Assembly: GCF_014596465.1 (NCBI RefSeq)
Contig: NZ_MECK01000201.1
Coordinates: forward strand, 1 to 55,968
Origin: Streptomyces sp. CBMA123
GTDB taxonomy: Bacteria > Actinomycetota > Actinomycetes > Streptomycetales > Streptomycetaceae
Length of the DNA: 55,968 nucleotides
Reading direction: 5' to 3'
How positions within the stretch are numbered: position 1 is the first letter of the stretch; each line of letters opens with the position of its first letter. The notes beneath the pieces were generated by a model. That model was not told where the DNA came from and searched no databases. It saw only the letters and a program-made list of their open reading frames with translations. Made by a program: the position numbers and the translations under genes. Shown here piece after piece: positions 54,701 through 55,968 of this stretch.

Positions 54701-55498
54701 GTGTTCCGTCGTCGCCAGAAGAGCGAGGACGCTGTCGAGCAGCTCGCCGACGACGCCATCAGCGCCGACGAGACGGCCGATGACGTCGAAGGTTCCGCCG
54801 AGAGCGAGAACGTGACCGAGCTGGACCAGGCCGACAAGGTCGGCCTGCCGCCGGCCCCGCGGCCGGACGGCCCGTGGGACCACACCGAACTGGAGACCCC
54901 GGAGGAGGGACGAGTCGACCTCGGGGGTCTGCTGGTCCCCGGTGTCGAGGGCATGGAGCTGCGCGTCGAGGTCGCCGGTGACGCGATCGTCGCCGCCACC
55001 CTGGTGCTCGGCAACAGCGCCATCCAGCTTCAGGCCTTCGCGGCCCCGAAGTCGGAGGGCATCTGGGGGGAGGTCCGCGAGGAGATCGCCAACGGCATCA
55101 CCTCGCAGGGCGGCCTGATCGAGGAGGAGGAGGGCCCGCTCGGCTGGCACCTCCGCGCCCAGGTCCCGGTGCAGCTCCCGGACGGCACCCAGGGCGTGCA
55201 GATGGTGCGCTTCGTCGGCTGCGACGGTCCGCGCTGGTTCCTGCGCGGCGTGATCTCGGGCCAGGCCGCCGTGCAGCCCGAGATGGCCGGCATCCTGGAG
55301 CAGGTCTTCCGGCAGACCGTCGTCGTGCGCGGTGAGAGCCCGATGGCCCCCCGCGACCCGATCGTGCTGAAGCTTCCCGAGGACGCCCAGATGGTCGCCG
55401 ACGGTGGCGGGGCCGCTGCCGCCGCGGGCGAGGGCGAGGGCCGCTACGGCTCGCTCGACCCGTTCGCGCGGGGCCCGGAGATCACCGAGGTCCGCTGA
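54701..55498 (+). CDS. DUF3710 family protein
   Basis: A 265-residue protein. A basic start, VFRRRQKSEDAVEQL, is followed by an acidic stretch and a conserved domain with RVDLGGLLVPGVEGMELRVE, FVGCDGPRWFLRGVISG and PRDPIVLKLPEDAQ. DUF3710 proteins lie next to dut in many actinobacteria, and their role is unknown. GTG 54701 is preferred because AAGGA lies 8 nt upstream; GTG 54695 would leave only 2 nt. Confidence 0.85.
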   Translation: MFRRRQKSEDAVEQLADDAISADETADDVEGSAESENVTELDQADKVGLPPAPRPDGPWDHTELETPEEGRVDLGGLLVPGVEGMELRVEVAGDAIVAATLVLGNSAIQLQAFAAPKSEGIWGEVREEIANGITSQGGLIEEEEGPLGWHLRAQVPVQLPDGTQGVQMVRFVGCDGPRWFLRGVISGQAAVQPEMAGILEQVFRQTVVVRGESPMAPRDPIVLKLPEDAQMVADGGGAAAAAGEGEGRYGSLDPFARGPEITEVR

Positions 55499-55521
55499 TC
55501 CCCGCCCGATCGTCTCTGCTG

Positions 55522-55555
55522 ATCGCCTCCGCCCGGAACCCCGGGCGGAGGCGAT
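55522..55555 (+). terminator. Terminator after the dut-DUF3710 operon
   Basis: A perfect 15-bp stem (55522-55536 with 55541-55555), loop AACC, followed by TT. Confidence 0.88.
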
Positions 55556-55948
55556 TTGCATGTGGCGGGCCGGTCACCGTACAGTTCCGGAGTCGCCGCG
55601 GGAGACCGGGGCGACAAAGCGGAAAGTGAATCCGATGAATGAAACTCCGGAAAACGGAGCGGAAAACATCTGATAAGCTGGAAACACGAAAGAACGAAGC
55701 GCCCGGAGGGCCCGCTGGAAGGCGGCTCGAAGGAAGTGTCCGTTCCTTGAGAACTCAACAGCGTGCCAAAAGTCAACGCCAGATATGTTGACATCCCCGA
55801 CCTCGATCGTCTGATCGGGGTTGGAGATTCCTTTTGAAACAAACACTAGCGAGGACGCAGTGCGCGGGACCGCCCTATTCCGGTGGTTGCCGTGCCGCTC
55901 AACGCGGGTGTGCACCGGCCCTGCTTGATTGTGGGGCCGAGTAAACAT
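55556..55948 (+). promoter_or_regulatory. rRNA operon promoter and leader
   Basis: TTGCAT (55556-55561), 18 nt, then TACAGT (55580-55585) is a reasonable HrdB-type promoter. A second possible start region is the AT-rich CTGATAAGCTGG near 55670, after the small hairpin CTCCG-N5-CGGAG. Downstream, the run from about 55745 (CCTTGAGAACTCAACAGC, AAAAGTCAACGCCAGAT) is the conserved actinobacterial rRNA leader. A stem CGATC-GTCT-GATCG with flanking pairs (about 55799-55824) is probably a processing structure. Confidence 0.75.
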
Positions 55949-55968
55949 TCACGGAGAGTTTGATCCTG
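55949..55968 (+). rRNA. 16S ribosomal RNA, first 20 bases
   Basis: The window ends in TCACGGAGAGTTTGATCCTG, the conserved 5' start of streptomycete 16S rRNA. The rest of the gene lies beyond the window. Confidence 0.93.

Overview
The window is high-GC actinobacterial DNA of the Streptomyces/Kitasatospora type. Codon third positions are almost all G or C, GTG and TTG starts are common, and the gene set and order match the conserved core of a streptomycete chromosome: whiH-hrdB, parE...parC, ptsH, sepH, hemH, cutRS, dut and finally an rRNA operon. It is housekeeping chromosome with few accessory insertions. I cannot name the species.

Region 1 (1-9.9 kb): the end of a glycogen-debranching-type enzyme; a Nudix-winged-helix regulator with an operator-like palindrome over its promoter; a two-gene ABC-2 transporter; the sporulation regulator WhiH; the principal sigma factor HrdB; a secreted trypsin-like protease; and a small zinc-ribbon-like protein. 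Region 2 (9.9-26.6 kb): the two topoisomerase IV subunits, parE (+) and parC (-), bracket a signalling and transport block. The block holds a NarL-type two-component system, a DUF485/sodium:solute symporter pair, a CitA/CitB-type two-component system, a nitrate/sulfonate/taurine-type ABC importer with a putative short leader ORF, and a sucrase/ferredoxin-like protein under a possible iron box.

Region 3 (26.9-41.7 kb): a pair of M16 peptidases (one with the zinc motif, one without), the RNA ligase RtcB behind a possible upstream ORF, HPr of the PTS, a GNAT/acyl-CoA-synthetase fusion, a DUF5998 protein, an alkaline-phosphatase-superfamily enzyme, thymidine kinase, a VOC protein, a rhodanese-type sulfurtransferase, the cell-division regulator SepH and a membrane protein with a long Pro/Ser/Gly tail. 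Region 4 (41.7-42.9 kb) is mobile: an IS982-type element sits against a 258-bp MITE-like element, and CTAG marks all three boundaries. Region 5 (42.9-55.5 kb): a sugar-lactone oxidase, an MFS transporter, ferrochelatase, an inositol-monophosphatase-like enzyme, CutRS, an acyl-ACP desaturase behind paired palindromes, small conserved DUF proteins, a thioesterase, dUTPase and a DUF3710 protein. The window ends in the promoter and leader of an rRNA operon, with the first 20 bases of 16S rRNA.

Recurring themes are long perfect hairpin terminators between convergent genes, several genes that look leaderless (a -10-like hexamer 7-8 nt before the start codon), and start-stop overlaps that suggest translational coupling. 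The most unusual signals are a rare-codon upstream ORF before rtcB, two related intergenic elements that stay open as micro-ORFs ending exactly at the next start codon, nested insertion at CTAG sites, and strong unassigned operators before the desaturase and in the parC/M16 divergent region.
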